From assembly GCA_035545735.1 (NCBI GenBank), contig DASZXS010000063.1, positions 76,985 to 140,984 on the forward strand: 64,000 bases of DNA, read 5' to 3'. This stretch comes from JAJYKC01 sp035545735 (GTDB lineage: Bacteria; Acidobacteriota; Terriglobia; Bryobacterales; Bryobacteraceae). Below the pieces are notes generated by a model. It had not been told where the DNA came from. It made no database searches and was given only the letters and a program-made list of their open reading frames with translations. Positions 18,113-26,925 of the stretch are shown here, piece after piece. Position numbers and translations under genes: made by a program. Each line of letters begins with the position of its first letter. Within the stretch, counting starts at the first letter, position 1.

Positions 18113-20536
18113 ATGAACGGATTTCTGAATCAGATTGCCTTCGCGGTCCGCGTACTACGCAAGAGCCCGGGTTATGCTCTGCCGGCGCTGGCGATTCTGA
18201 CGCTTGGCATCGGCGCAAATACGGCGATTTTCGGCATCGTCAATGGCGTGCTGCTAAAGCCGCTTCCATTCCATGACTCCGGCTCCATTGTGTCGGTGTA
18301 CCACGTTCCTCCGCCCCAGAGTTTCCCCGGCGTGCATACCTTTTCGGTATCGCCGGCCAACTATCTTGACTGGCGAAAACAGAACACCGTATTCGCGTCC
18401 ATGGCCGTAATGGGAGGGCGGGCGTTCCGTCTCGGCGGCGGAGCGCGGCCACAAATGATTCACGGAATCCTCACCGAGCCTGATTTCTTCGGCGTATTGG
18501 GCGTACAGCCGGCGATTGGACGGGCGTTCACTGCCGATGAATGCCAGCCGGGGCGTGACGGCGTGATCGTGTTGAGCGCGGGATTCGCACGGAGCCACTT
18601 CGGAGCGGCGGAGCGCGCGGTAGGCCAGACGCTCGAACTGAACGGACGCAATTACCACGTGATCGGAGTGATGCCACAAGAATTCGAGGTGAAATCCTGG
18701 TTCGCGGCGTCGAGGGAGGCTTGGGCGCCTCTCGCATGGACACCGGAACAGGCCGGGACGCGCGGCGAGCACAACTATAAGGTGATCGCGCGTCTGCGGC
18801 CTGGCGTGACCGTCCCACAAGCGCAAGCGCAGATGAATGTCATTTCGGAACGGCTTGCGCGCAATTACCCGGAGCAGGATAAGGGCTGGGGCGCCACAGT
18901 CATTTCGCTCCGCGACGATCTGGTCGGAGATGTGCGACCCGCGTTGCTGATCTTGTTGGGCGCTGTGGGCTTTGTGCTGCTCATCGCCTGCGCGAACACG
19001 GCTAACCTGGTGATGGTGCGCACCATCGCCCGCCGCAAGGAATTCGCCATCCGGGCGGCCCTGGGCGCAAACGCCGCGGAGCTTCTGAGCCCGGTCCTGA
19101 TCGAGACAACGCTCCTCGCCTTATCCGGCGGAACGCTCGGAGTGCTGTTCGCCCGGTCCGCCCAGTCACTCGTCGTCGGGGCCTTCGCCGATCAGATGCC
19201 TCGCTCCGTGGACATCGGAGTCGACCGCCGCGTGCTGGGCTTCACTTTGGTGGTGTCGATTGCAACCGGGATCGCCGCTGGCCTGATCGCGTCCTGGCGA
19301 CTGGCGCGGGCGAACACGAATGACATGCTGAAATCCGGACTGGGCAAAACCGACGCCGATTCGGGCGGAAAGGTGACGCGAAACCTTCTCGTGATCGCCG
19401 AAGTGGCGCTCTCGCTGATGCTTTTGGTCGGCGCGGGCCTCATGACACGGAGCCTTTGGTCCCTGTACCATGTCGATCCCGGGTTCGTGACGTCCCATCT
19501 GATGACCATGAGCGTGCCCATACCCGAAGCGGCAGGCGCACGCCACAACCGCTTTTACGAATTCCTGGCGCGGGTGCGCCAATTGCCGGGCGTAGTGTCC
19601 GCGGCCGCGGTCGATAATCTTCCGCTCACTACCGGGGGAGCACAGCAGCCGATCGTGATCGAGGGGCGGCCTGCCGAGGTGTTTGCCTTACAGCCGAATG
19701 TTGCGGTTCGGATCGCGACTCCAGGTTATTTGCGAACAATGGGCATCCCACTCATCGCCGGACGAGATTTCACTCCCGCCGATCTGGACGGGAAAAAACC
19801 CGTCGTGCTGATTAGCCGCGCAATGGCCCGTCAGTTCTGGCCTGGCGAAAATCCGATTGGGAAACGCCTGCGGATTTCGTTCACGCCGGAGATCAGTTGG
19901 GAAGTAGTGGGCATCGCGGGCGACGTGAAAGAACGGGGCCTGGACGTGCTCGAGCCGGTCGCGATGCTCTATCAGCCCTTGCTCCAGGACGGGACGGGCG
20001 GTGTGTCTCTGGTGGTGCGCTGCGCCGGCGGCGATTGCAACCCCGGCCCGGCCGTCGCCCGCATACTGCAGGAAATGAATCCGGAACTCCCGCTGCGCGA
20101 TGTAATCGCCATGGACGAGTTACTGGCCATCTCGCTCTCGCAGCACCGCTTCAGCATGTTTCTGTTCGCCGCTTTGGCGGGGCTCGCGTTCCTGCTCGCC
20201 GCCGTCGGCATTTACAGCGTGCTCGCCTATAGCGTTCGCCGGCAGGTACGCGAGCTTGGCATTCGCATGGCGCTGGGCGCACAAGTGACCGACGTAATCC
20301 GGCTGGTTGTGATGGAGGGCATGAAGCCGGCACTCATCGGGATCGCGTGCGGAGCGTTCGGAGCCTGGGGGCTCAGTGGTATTCTGTCACGATTGATCTA
20401 CGGGGTGAGCCCTACGGATCCCGTCACCTTCGTCGCGGTGGCCGCCTTGCTCGCGACCGTCGCAGTCACCGCCTGCCTCGTTCCGGCCTACCGCGCCACG
20501 CGGGTCGATCCGTCGAGCGCCCTTCGGAGCGAGTAG
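18113..20536 (+). CDS. MacB/FtsX-like ABC permease of the acidobacterial orphan type
   Basis: An 807-residue membrane protein with two MacB-type halves. Residues about 15-245 form the first TM helix plus periplasmic domain; about 280-400 form an FtsX three-helix domain (ALLILLGAVGFVLLIACANTANL); a second TM, periplasmic domain and FtsX domain follow (FAALAGLAFLLAAVGIYSVLAYSVRRQVRELGIRMALG near the C-terminus). Acidobacteria encode many such duplicated permeases without adjacent ATPase or membrane-fusion genes (ADOP group), and none is present here. The substrate and the ATPase partner are unknown. It lies 72 bp behind the CRTAC1 operon and is convergent with the next gene, 7 bp apart. Confidence 0.9.
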   Translation: MNGFLNQIAFAVRVLRKSPGYALPALAILTLGIGANTAIFGIVNGVLLKPLPFHDSGSIVSVYHVPPPQSFPGVHTFSVSPANYLDWRKQNTVFASMAVMGGRAFRLGGGARPQMIHGILTEPDFFGVLGVQPAIGRAFTADECQPGRDGVIVLSAGFARSHFGAAERAVGQTLELNGRNYHVIGVMPQEFEVKSWFAASREAWAPLAWTPEQAGTRGEHNYKVIARLRPGVTVPQAQAQMNVISERLARNYPEQDKGWGATVISLRDDLVGDVRPALLILLGAVGFVLLIACANTANLVMVRTIARRKEFAIRAALGANAAELLSPVLIETTLLALSGGTLGVLFARSAQSLVVGAFADQMPRSVDIGVDRRVLGFTLVVSIATGIAAGLIASWRLARANTNDMLKSGLGKTDADSGGKVTRNLLVIAEVALSLMLLVGAGLMTRSLWSLYHVDPGFVTSHLMTMSVPIPEAAGARHNRFYEFLARVRQLPGVVSAAAVDNLPLTTGGAQQPIVIEGRPAEVFALQPNVAVRIATPGYLRTMGIPLIAGRDFTPADLDGKKPVVLISRAMARQFWPGENPIGKRLRISFTPEISWEVVGIAGDVKERGLDVLEPVAMLYQPLLQDGTGGVSLVVRCAGGDCNPGPAVARILQEMNPELPLRDVIAMDELLAISLSQHRFSMFLFAALAGLAFLLAAVGIYSVLAYSVRRQVRELGIRMALGAQVTDVIRLVVMEGMKPALIGIACGAFGAWGLSGILSRLIYGVSPTDPVTFVAVAALLATVAVTACLVPAYRATRVDPSSALRSE

Positions 20537-20543
20537 GGATTTT

Positions 20544-21752
20544 TCACGCCAGGCTACTGACCAGCTTCGACACCGGGACAGGATCCCTCGACTCGGCTCC
20601 GCGGGGAAGATCCGGTCCAGTGGCAACCGCCTCGCTATGGTTCTCAAACCAGACCAGAAGGCGCGAATCCTGGGAACCGGAAAGACGCTGCAGATTGATC
20701 CAGGTATACCAGGCACCCATGTCCGCATCGACAAGAGAGCCAATCGGATCGAGCGTGTACCGCCCCCCTGATTCCTGAAGCAGTTCGCTCATGGTCCGCT
20801 CTTTCCGTCGCGGCGCGAAACGCGCGAGCAAAGTGAGCGGCTGCGCCCGCCGCAGCACTTCCCGCGCCGTCCATTGCACGAACGTGGTGCTGTAGAGTTG
20901 AGTGCCGGAACCTTCCGTGAGCAGACTCAATTGGAATCGGGTGAGTACCGGGTTGTCCGCCTCATTCATGCCTACATCGGACGGACGCATCGCCGCCAGC
21001 ATCGTACGCGCGTATTCGGGGCCTTTTCCGCCGGGCTGCATCACTTGGGTGACACGCTCCACCAGTGAGTCCCTTACCCCCTGGAGTGAATCGTAGGAAA
21101 CGCAGGCGATCCCCGGATGCGCGGCCGGATCGAGTGTACCGCCTTCGATATACCAATGCCCAAAGGGCACGGGATGCTCTTTGGCCCGCTTGCTTACCAC
21201 CTCAAGAATCGCGGATAGCCCATCGCGCGGCTTCACGCGCGGAAAGTAGACGCCTTCCCGGCGCAGCTTGCGAAAAAGCCGGTAGCTGTTTTCCGAAACT
21301 CCCTGGCCAATCACGACCACCGCAAGCCGATGAGTGGGGAGCGGCTCGGGCTTCTGCGCCGCGTCCAACTTGTGAACGTAATCGGTTGCCGCGGCGTGGA
21401 AGTTGTCAATCTGATGGGTTGCCCAAAGATGCGCCGTAAGCTTCTCGGAGAATTGCGACGGAAGATTTACCCAATCGACCGCTTCGATGTCGGAGGAAAC
21501 GTGGATTCGGGCGAAGGGAGCCATCAGGCTGTCCACCTCCCCAGCCTTCAGAGCGTCGAGATAGCGAAACTGGCGGTCCAACCCGGCGCGCTCGGCCGGA
21601 AACTTCCAGTCGTAGGCAATCACTTCCCGGAGCAGCAAGGGCACAAAACAGACCGGCAGCAGCCGCAGAAGTTCGAGATGAGCGATAGCCAGGTGCCTGG
21701 CCTCCGGCGGGTACGCGTGAAACTGCGCAGCCTGAAGATCGCGCGGCAGCAC
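20544..21752 (-). CDS. Unrecognised 402-residue protein paired with an alkaline-phosphatase-fold protein
   Basis: I do not recognise a family. The sequence has no signal peptide at the chosen start but has a hydrophobic stretch around residues 28-42 (LLRLLPVCFVPLLL). Distinct blocks include AVVVIGQGVSENSYRLFRKL, HWYIEGGTLDP, AAMRPSDVGMNEADNPVLTRFQ and GAWYTWINLQRL. The GTG start is 3 nt after the upstream stop and uses a GGAGG Shine-Dalgarno lying in the end of that gene, so production of the two proteins is coupled. A partner or maturation role for the Tat-exported phosphatase-fold protein is the simplest inference. A longer original N-terminus carrying an export signal cannot be excluded. 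Confidence 0.7.
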   Translation of the reverse strand: MLPRDLQAAQFHAYPPEARHLAIAHLELLRLLPVCFVPLLLREVIAYDWKFPAERAGLDRQFRYLDALKAGEVDSLMAPFARIHVSSDIEAVDWVNLPSQFSEKLTAHLWATHQIDNFHAAATDYVHKLDAAQKPEPLPTHRLAVVVIGQGVSENSYRLFRKLRREGVYFPRVKPRDGLSAILEVVSKRAKEHPVPFGHWYIEGGTLDPAAHPGIACVSYDSLQGVRDSLVERVTQVMQPGGKGPEYARTMLAAMRPSDVGMNEADNPVLTRFQLSLLTEGSGTQLYSTTFVQWTAREVLRRAQPLTLLARFAPRRKERTMSELLQESGGRYTLDPIGSLVDADMGAWYTWINLQRLSGSQDSRLLVWFENHSEAVATGPDLPRGAESRDPVPVSKLVSSLA

Positions 21753-21755
21753 GTT

Positions 21756-22907
21756 TTATAGCACCTCCGCAAGTTCCCGGCCATCGGACAAGGAAGCGGT
21801 AAACCCGAGCATCGCGCCAATGGTGGGCACCAGCGCTGTCGGCTCCACGGGGCGCTCGACAACGGTATTCTGCCGGATGCCCGGCCCCATCGCGATCATC
21901 CAGGTGGTCCTCGAAACCGCATCGCCCGTACGATGGTGCTGAAAGCCGTTTCCACCCGCGTTCATATCCGAATCGCGCCCGAAGTCCGGCAGGATAAACA
22001 GCGCGGTCTTGTCCTTGTACTCCGGCTCATCCTGGATGGCGCGCCAGAGTTCGCCGCATAACCGGTCCGTGCGGCGGATGGCGTCCAGATACAGCCCGAA
22101 CGTGCCGGAGTGCGCGATGTCGATGTCGTGGAGCGTGATCCAGAGAAGGCTCGGAGCCAGCTGGCGCATGAGCTGGCGCGCAACGTAGACCGACAACTCA
22201 TCGGGACTGGCGAGGCTGGTCGCGTGCTCCGTAAAGGCGTCCACCGAGAGCTTGAGAATATCGTCCATCTGCCTTAGTTCGAATTGGCGCCCGGAGAGTT
22301 CGGGAGCATACATCGGCGTCTCATAGTTGTCGCGCAGCAAATGCTGGAAGTTGCCGTGCAGCTTCGAAGACAACGCCGCGGCCAGCAGGCGCTTGGGCAG
22401 AATCACACCCGCTCCCAGCCCTTGCCCGTAGCCGCGGTGATCGCTCTCGCCGATACGGTTGAAGCCGTTGCTCGGCGCAACCACCCAGGTATCGGTTGCG
22501 GGACGCCTCCGGTCCTTGCGGAAATATTCGAAAACCGTCGGGTGTTCCGGTGGGACGGCGGCAAAGTTGTTGAATGTCTCATAGGCGCCGGTGGCGAGGC
22601 TGGCGTTCGCGACATAGTGTCCCAAAATGCCGCGATTTACCACTTGGCTGAAGAACGTCGCTCCCGGTATCAACTCTCCGAGCAAATGAGGGATGTTCTC
22701 CCGGCCGTCCGGAAGGAAGGTCTCGTCGTCCCTCGCGCCGCCGCCGAAGGTGACCACCACGACTTTCCTGCGCGGCGACATCCTCTGGGCGCGCAGAGAC
22801 GGCAGCTCGGAAAACAGAGCGGCGCCCGTAGCGGCGCGCAAAAAGTCGCGGCGGCTCCTGGAAATGGCGCGCGCGACCGCGCCGGTGATTCCATTCTCAT
22901 TGGGCAA
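21756..22907 (-). CDS. Tat-exported alkaline phosphatase/sulfatase-fold protein
   Basis: A 383-residue protein with a twin-arginine signal (SRSRRDFLRAATGAALFSEL). The mature part resembles the alkaline-phosphatase superfamily (sulfatase/DUF1501-like): VVVVTFGGGARDDETF at the N-terminal strand, SLLWITLHDIDIAHSG, TALFILPDFGRDSDMN, and a C-terminal block TTWMIAMGPGIRQ then ALVPTIGAMLG. The typical sulfatase Cys/Ser-x-Pro-x-Arg is not seen and the first metal-binding Asp pair is unusual (GGGARDDET), so activity is uncertain. The start is TTG at 22907 because in-frame ATGs are lacking before the Tat signal. It is coupled to the unknown gene downstream and divergent from the CaiB gene by 23 bp. Confidence 0.75.
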   Translation of the reverse strand: MPNENGITGAVARAISRSRRDFLRAATGAALFSELPSLRAQRMSPRRKVVVVTFGGGARDDETFLPDGRENIPHLLGELIPGATFFSQVVNRGILGHYVANASLATGAYETFNNFAAVPPEHPTVFEYFRKDRRRPATDTWVVAPSNGFNRIGESDHRGYGQGLGAGVILPKRLLAAALSSKLHGNFQHLLRDNYETPMYAPELSGRQFELRQMDDILKLSVDAFTEHATSLASPDELSVYVARQLMRQLAPSLLWITLHDIDIAHSGTFGLYLDAIRRTDRLCGELWRAIQDEPEYKDKTALFILPDFGRDSDMNAGGNGFQHHRTGDAVSRTTWMIAMGPGIRQNTVVERPVEPTALVPTIGAMLGFTASLSDGRELAEVL

Positions 22908-22930
22908 CGGGTTAATAGTCTTGTTTTAGC

Positions 22931-24175
22931 ATGGGTAACGTGTCCCTCTCCCCACGCCGTCCGCTCGATGGTCTGAAGGTCCTGGATTTTACGCACGCCC
23001 TTGCGGGTCCTTACTGCACGATGCTGATGGCCGCTTATGGCGCCGACGTTTACAAGATTGAAGATACCGGACCCGGCGACATGGGGCGTACCTGGGGTCC
23101 GCCGTTTGTTGGCGGCGAGGCGTCTTATTTTCTCGGCTTGAACTCCGGAAAGAAGGGACTATCGATCGATCTGAAGGACCCGCGCGGACACGGCGTCTGC
23201 GTAGAGTTGCTGCGCCGCGCGGACATTCTAATCGAGAACTTCCGTCCGGGAACGATGGCTCGCTTGGGGCTCGATTACGAAACGGCGCGAACCCTGAACC
23301 CACGCCTGGTCTATTGTTCGATTTCCGGCTATGGGCAGACCGGACCCGGCCGTGACGACTCGGCGATGGATCTCATCATGCAAGCGGCCTGCGGCCTTCT
23401 TAGCGCCACCGGCGCCGCGGACGGCAGCATCGCTCGCTGCGGACATTCGGTGGCAGACATCACGGCGGGAATGTTTGCCCTTAGCGGGGTTCTCATGGCC
23501 TTGCGGGTGCGTGAGCAGACCGGCGGCGGACAGTACGTGGATATTTCGATGCTCGATTCGATGATCTCCGCCATGGCTTCGAATTTTGCCTATTGCCTTG
23601 GCTCCGGCCAGGACCCGAAGCCGATGGGAACGGCCTTTGCGACGATCGTGCCCTACGCGTGCTTTCCGGCCCAGGACGGGCAGATCGCCATCGCCGTGGC
23701 GAATGAGCGGCTTTGGAGGGCGTTTGGCGAGGCGACCGGGCGCCTGGATGTGATTGGAGATGCGCGCTTTGAAACCAACGCGCTGCGCGTTGAAAATCGC
23801 CGGGTGTTGGAGGCGCTGGTGAGTGAGATTCTTGGCGGCCGGACCGTCGCGGATTGGTGCGAACGCTTCCGCAAATTTGGCATCCCGTGCGCGCCGGTCC
23901 GAACGTTAAGCCAAGTCGCGTCGGATCCGCAGGCGCAGGCCCGCGCCATGTTTCCCGTGGTGACCCACCCGCAGGCCGGCCCTGTGCGCGTTACCGGAGC
24001 ACCCGTTAAGTTGAGCGAAACACCCGGAGCCGTAGGACCAGCGTCGCCCGTGCAGGGTCAACATACAAGAGAAGTTCTGCGGGAACTTCTCGAAATGGAC
24101 GAAGAAAGTATAAACGCGCTCGCGGCGGCACACGTCATTCGAGAAGGTACGGCGGAGCGGGAGAGCAGACAATAG
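22931..24175 (+). CDS. CaiB/BaiF-family (class III) CoA transferase
   Basis: A 414-residue enzyme moving coenzyme A between carboxylic acids. Visible are the N-terminal block RPLDGLKVLDFTHALAGPYCTMLMAAYGADVYKIE, the ENFRPGTMARLGLDYE segment, and DDSAMDLIMQAACGLLSATG containing the probable catalytic aspartate D147. The C-terminal domain includes PYACFPAQDGQIAIAVAN. Length is normal. Donor and acceptor acids cannot be deduced. It leads a run of closely spaced genes (4 and 5 bp gaps) encoding two exported proteins of unknown role. There is no clear Shine-Dalgarno in the 23-bp upstream gap. Confidence 0.92.
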   Translation: MGNVSLSPRRPLDGLKVLDFTHALAGPYCTMLMAAYGADVYKIEDTGPGDMGRTWGPPFVGGEASYFLGLNSGKKGLSIDLKDPRGHGVCVELLRRADILIENFRPGTMARLGLDYETARTLNPRLVYCSISGYGQTGPGRDDSAMDLIMQAACGLLSATGAADGSIARCGHSVADITAGMFALSGVLMALRVREQTGGGQYVDISMLDSMISAMASNFAYCLGSGQDPKPMGTAFATIVPYACFPAQDGQIAIAVANERLWRAFGEATGRLDVIGDARFETNALRVENRRVLEALVSEILGGRTVADWCERFRKFGIPCAPVRTLSQVASDPQAQARAMFPVVTHPQAGPVRVTGAPVKLSETPGAVGPASPVQGQHTREVLRELLEMDEESINALAAAHVIREGTAERESRQ

Positions 24176-24179
24176 AGAA

Positions 24180-24935
24180 ATGAAGGCGCGCTGGTTCTTT
24201 ATTTTCTTAATCGCAGTGCTCGCTTATGCAAGCGACCCCTGGAAAAAAGACTTCACGCAGTGGTCCCAGGACGACGTTCAGCACATTCTGCACGATTCGC
24301 CGTGGGCCAAGGAAGCACTGGCGCGCTTCGATGCGAAACTTCGAAAGGAACGGGGCGACCTGGGCTCGGGGATCTCCGTGGGCGGAGGAGACCCGGTGAA
24401 TGGAGGCATGCCCGCGGGTCCCGGCCGGCCTCCGGTGGCGGGAATGTCCGGACCGCTCGACGGCACGGCCGCCGCGGGTCTTCCGACCATGAATGTAACC
24501 GTCCGGTGGGAGAGTTCCCTTCCCGTCAGAGAGGCCATGCTGCGCCTCAAGTTTGGCAATCAGCTTCCCGCCGAAGGCGATCCCGCTTATAACCTGAATC
24601 GCGCGGAGGACCACTATATCGTGGGCATAGCCGGCCTGGTGCTGCCTCGCAAGCGCCCCAAATCCGGGGAAGAAGAATCCGGTCAGGACCGAATGCGCGC
24701 GGAGTTTCTGGCGACAGCGAGGCTTATCCGCCGGAATCAAAATTTCATCGGCGCATCCGACGTCAAAGTAAATCCACCTGAGGCTCGCGAGGAGGTGCTC
24801 TTTTTCTTCCCGAAGACCGATCCACTCATGGTGGAGGAGAAAGACGTGATTTTCGAAGCGGAACAGGGCGCGTTTATTATCCGGCGCGTGTTTCATTTGA
24901 AGGATATGCAGTACCGCGGCAAATTGGAGCTTTAA
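24180..24935 (+). CDS. Exported protein of unknown function with a WSQDD/DSPWAK N-terminal motif
   Basis: A 251-residue protein with a signal peptide (WFFIFLIAVLAYAS). Directly after cleavage it has WKKDFTQWSQDDVQHILHDSPWAK, a tryptophan-rich helix, then a Gly/Pro-rich linker at about residues 62-92 and a mixed alpha/beta C-terminal part ending FHLKDMQYRGKLEL. I recognise this only as resembling GWxTD-like exported proteins common in acidobacteria; no enzyme motif is evident. It starts 4 bp after the CoA transferase and is followed after 5 bp by the TIGR03437-type protein, so the three are likely one operon. Confidence 0.7.
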   Translation: MKARWFFIFLIAVLAYASDPWKKDFTQWSQDDVQHILHDSPWAKEALARFDAKLRKERGDLGSGISVGGGDPVNGGMPAGPGRPPVAGMSGPLDGTAAAGLPTMNVTVRWESSLPVREAMLRLKFGNQLPAEGDPAYNLNRAEDHYIVGIAGLVLPRKRPKSGEEESGQDRMRAEFLATARLIRRNQNFIGASDVKVNPPEAREEVLFFFPKTDPLMVEEKDVIFEAEQGAFIIRRVFHLKDMQYRGKLEL

Positions 24936-24940
24936 TACCC

Positions 24941-26848
24941 GTGCCGAACCGCGATGGCCTCCTGTTGCCCGTGCTGGTCCTCGCAGTTTGCTGTATGAAT
25001 CAACCGGCGCGCGCCTCGGAGACCGACGCGCTTGCCATCTCGGCGAACATTCAGGCGAAGCACCTGCCCTTCGGGACTATTCTCGACCCGATCTACACGT
25101 CCCCAACAGGCGACGAGGTGGGCGGTTACACGCGCTGCGGCGATTCGGCGATCTGGACTGGACATTATCTGGCCGCTGAGTCGTTTCGCTATGCGGTGAC
25201 TCGTTCGGCGGATGCGCTCGGTAACGTGAGAGGGGCGGTCTCCGGATTGAAATCCCTCGCGGATGTCACCGGCACCAATCTGCTGGCGCGCTGCCTGATT
25301 CCACTGAATTCGCCCTACGCGGCGGGCATCGAGAGCGAAGAGAAATCCAACGGCGTATATATAAACAGTTCCGCCGGGTATGCCTGGATCGGAAATACAT
25401 CGCGCGATCAGTTCGTGGGCGTATTCTTCGGCCTGGCGGTCGCTTACGACCTGGTGGACGATGCGCCCACGCAGACGGCGATTCGCGAGTTGGTGACGCG
25501 TCTCGATGGATTTCTCTCAGGGCACAACTGGAACATCACGATGCCCGATGGCCGCGTGACCACCACCTTCACTCTCCGCCCGGATGAGTTGCTGATGGTC
25601 ATGGACGTGGCCGCGCACATCAATCCCGCGACGCTGACGGCCAGCGACCGCGCTCTGCGCCCGGCCTTGTTGGCCGCGCTGGCCCTGCCGGTAACCGTGG
25701 ACACGTTTAGCGATAGCTCGTATTTCAAATTTAATCTTGCCTATGCCACGTTCTATAACCTGATCCGGCTGCAGGCCGGCAATCCGCCTTCAGCCTATAG
25801 CCAGGCGTATTCGATTCTCCGGGCCTACACCGCAAGTCATCAAAACGCATTTTTCAACATGGTTGACCGGAGCATAAACGGCCCGGGCGCCGCGCGGGAT
25901 ATGGAGACGCTGGCGCTGCTCGACGAATGGCTGCTTAGGCCGCGCAGGGACAATTACGTCGACGACAGCGCGAGCGTGAAGGTCTGCGGAACCCAGGCGT
26001 GCGCGCCGGTTCCCGTCCCGCTTCGACCACCCACGGACTTTCTGTGGCAGCGAAGTCCCTTTCAGCTTGCCGGAGGCGGTTCGGGAAAAATTGAAAACTC
26101 GGGGATCGACTACATTCTCCCGTACTGGATGAGCCGCTATTACGGGTTGAATGTGAGCATGGTGGCGCAGTCCGCTGCCGCCCCAAGTCCCGCCGTGGCT
26201 CCCGATTCACTTGGATCTTTGTACGGCGTGTCTCTAGCGTCGCACGTGGAGCTGGCCGATACCCTGCCCCTGCCCGTCCGATTGGGGGGCGTCAGCCTTA
26301 CGGTGAAAGACTCGACGGGCCAGACCTACGCGGCGCCGTTGAGCTACGTTTCGCCGGAACAAGTGAATTTTCTTGCGCCCGCGGGCCTCGCCGCCGGCGC
26401 GGTTACCTTCACGCTCTCCAATCAAAGCGTCACGACGTCGTCGTCCGGCGTGGTGTGGCCGGTGGTGCCCAGGTTGTTCTCGGTCGCCGCCTCGGGACTG
26501 GCCGCGGCCTCGACGGTCCGGGTGGACGTGCCGGGCCAGGCGGCCGTCGAAGTTTCGCGCTGCGACGCCTCCGGGTGTATTCCACAGGGGATCGATGTGA
26601 ACGATGGCGATGTCGTTCTGGAGCTCTATGGAACCGGAATTCGAAATCGCACCTCGCTCGCGGATGTGGTCGTCACAGCGGCCGGCATTTCTCTGCCCGT
26701 GCTCTATGCGGGGCCGCAGCCACAGTTTCCCGGCCTCGATCAGGTAAATGTCCGGCTGCCCGCCAATCTCGCCGGCGCGGGCTTGGTGGATATCGTGGTC
26801 GCGGTTTCCGGCCAGACATCGAACGCAGTGAGCATCGACATTCTCTGA
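24941..26848 (+). CDS. Exported protein with Solibacter-type C-terminal (TIGR03437-like) domain
   Basis: A 635-residue protein starting at GTG with a signal peptide (LLLPVLVLAVCCMNQPARA). Residues about 30-390 look like an all-helical toroid of the kind seen in glycan-processing proteins (RCGDSAIWTGHYLAAESFRYAVTR, LVTRLDGFLSGHNWNIT, FKFNLAYATFYNLIRLQAGN), though no catalytic residues can be named. Residues about 420-635 match the layout of the Solibacter C-terminal domain: GSLYGVSLA, YAAPLSYVSPEQVNFLAPAGL, PRLFSVAASG, VVLELYGTGI and PGLDQVNVRLPANL. That domain is largely restricted to acidobacterial exported proteins. No Shine-Dalgarno of note. Function unknown. Confidence 0.8.
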   Translation: MPNRDGLLLPVLVLAVCCMNQPARASETDALAISANIQAKHLPFGTILDPIYTSPTGDEVGGYTRCGDSAIWTGHYLAAESFRYAVTRSADALGNVRGAVSGLKSLADVTGTNLLARCLIPLNSPYAAGIESEEKSNGVYINSSAGYAWIGNTSRDQFVGVFFGLAVAYDLVDDAPTQTAIRELVTRLDGFLSGHNWNITMPDGRVTTTFTLRPDELLMVMDVAAHINPATLTASDRALRPALLAALALPVTVDTFSDSSYFKFNLAYATFYNLIRLQAGNPPSAYSQAYSILRAYTASHQNAFFNMVDRSINGPGAARDMETLALLDEWLLRPRRDNYVDDSASVKVCGTQACAPVPVPLRPPTDFLWQRSPFQLAGGGSGKIENSGIDYILPYWMSRYYGLNVSMVAQSAAAPSPAVAPDSLGSLYGVSLASHVELADTLPLPVRLGGVSLTVKDSTGQTYAAPLSYVSPEQVNFLAPAGLAAGAVTFTLSNQSVTTSSSGVVWPVVPRLFSVAASGLAAASTVRVDVPGQAAVEVSRCDASGCIPQGIDVNDGDVVLELYGTGIRNRTSLADVVVTAAGISLPVLYAGPQPQFPGLDQVNVRLPANLAGAGLVDIVVAVSGQTSNAVSIDIL

Positions 26849-26925
26849 TTAGCACCGCCTGCGTTGTAATTGTAAGAGTGTCTCAGAATTTCGATTCCAT
26901 ACCGCTTTGCGGCGGCGCCGGGCCG

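Noticed and set aside
21756..22907. Classical sulfatase with formylglycine site
   Set aside because: No C/S-x-P-x-R motif is visible; only the alkaline-phosphatase-superfamily outline is supported.
26455..26925. Upstream extension of the methyltransferase frame into the preceding gene
   Set aside because: It overlaps the confidently read C-terminal domain of the exported protein in another frame and shows low-complexity Arg/Gly composition.
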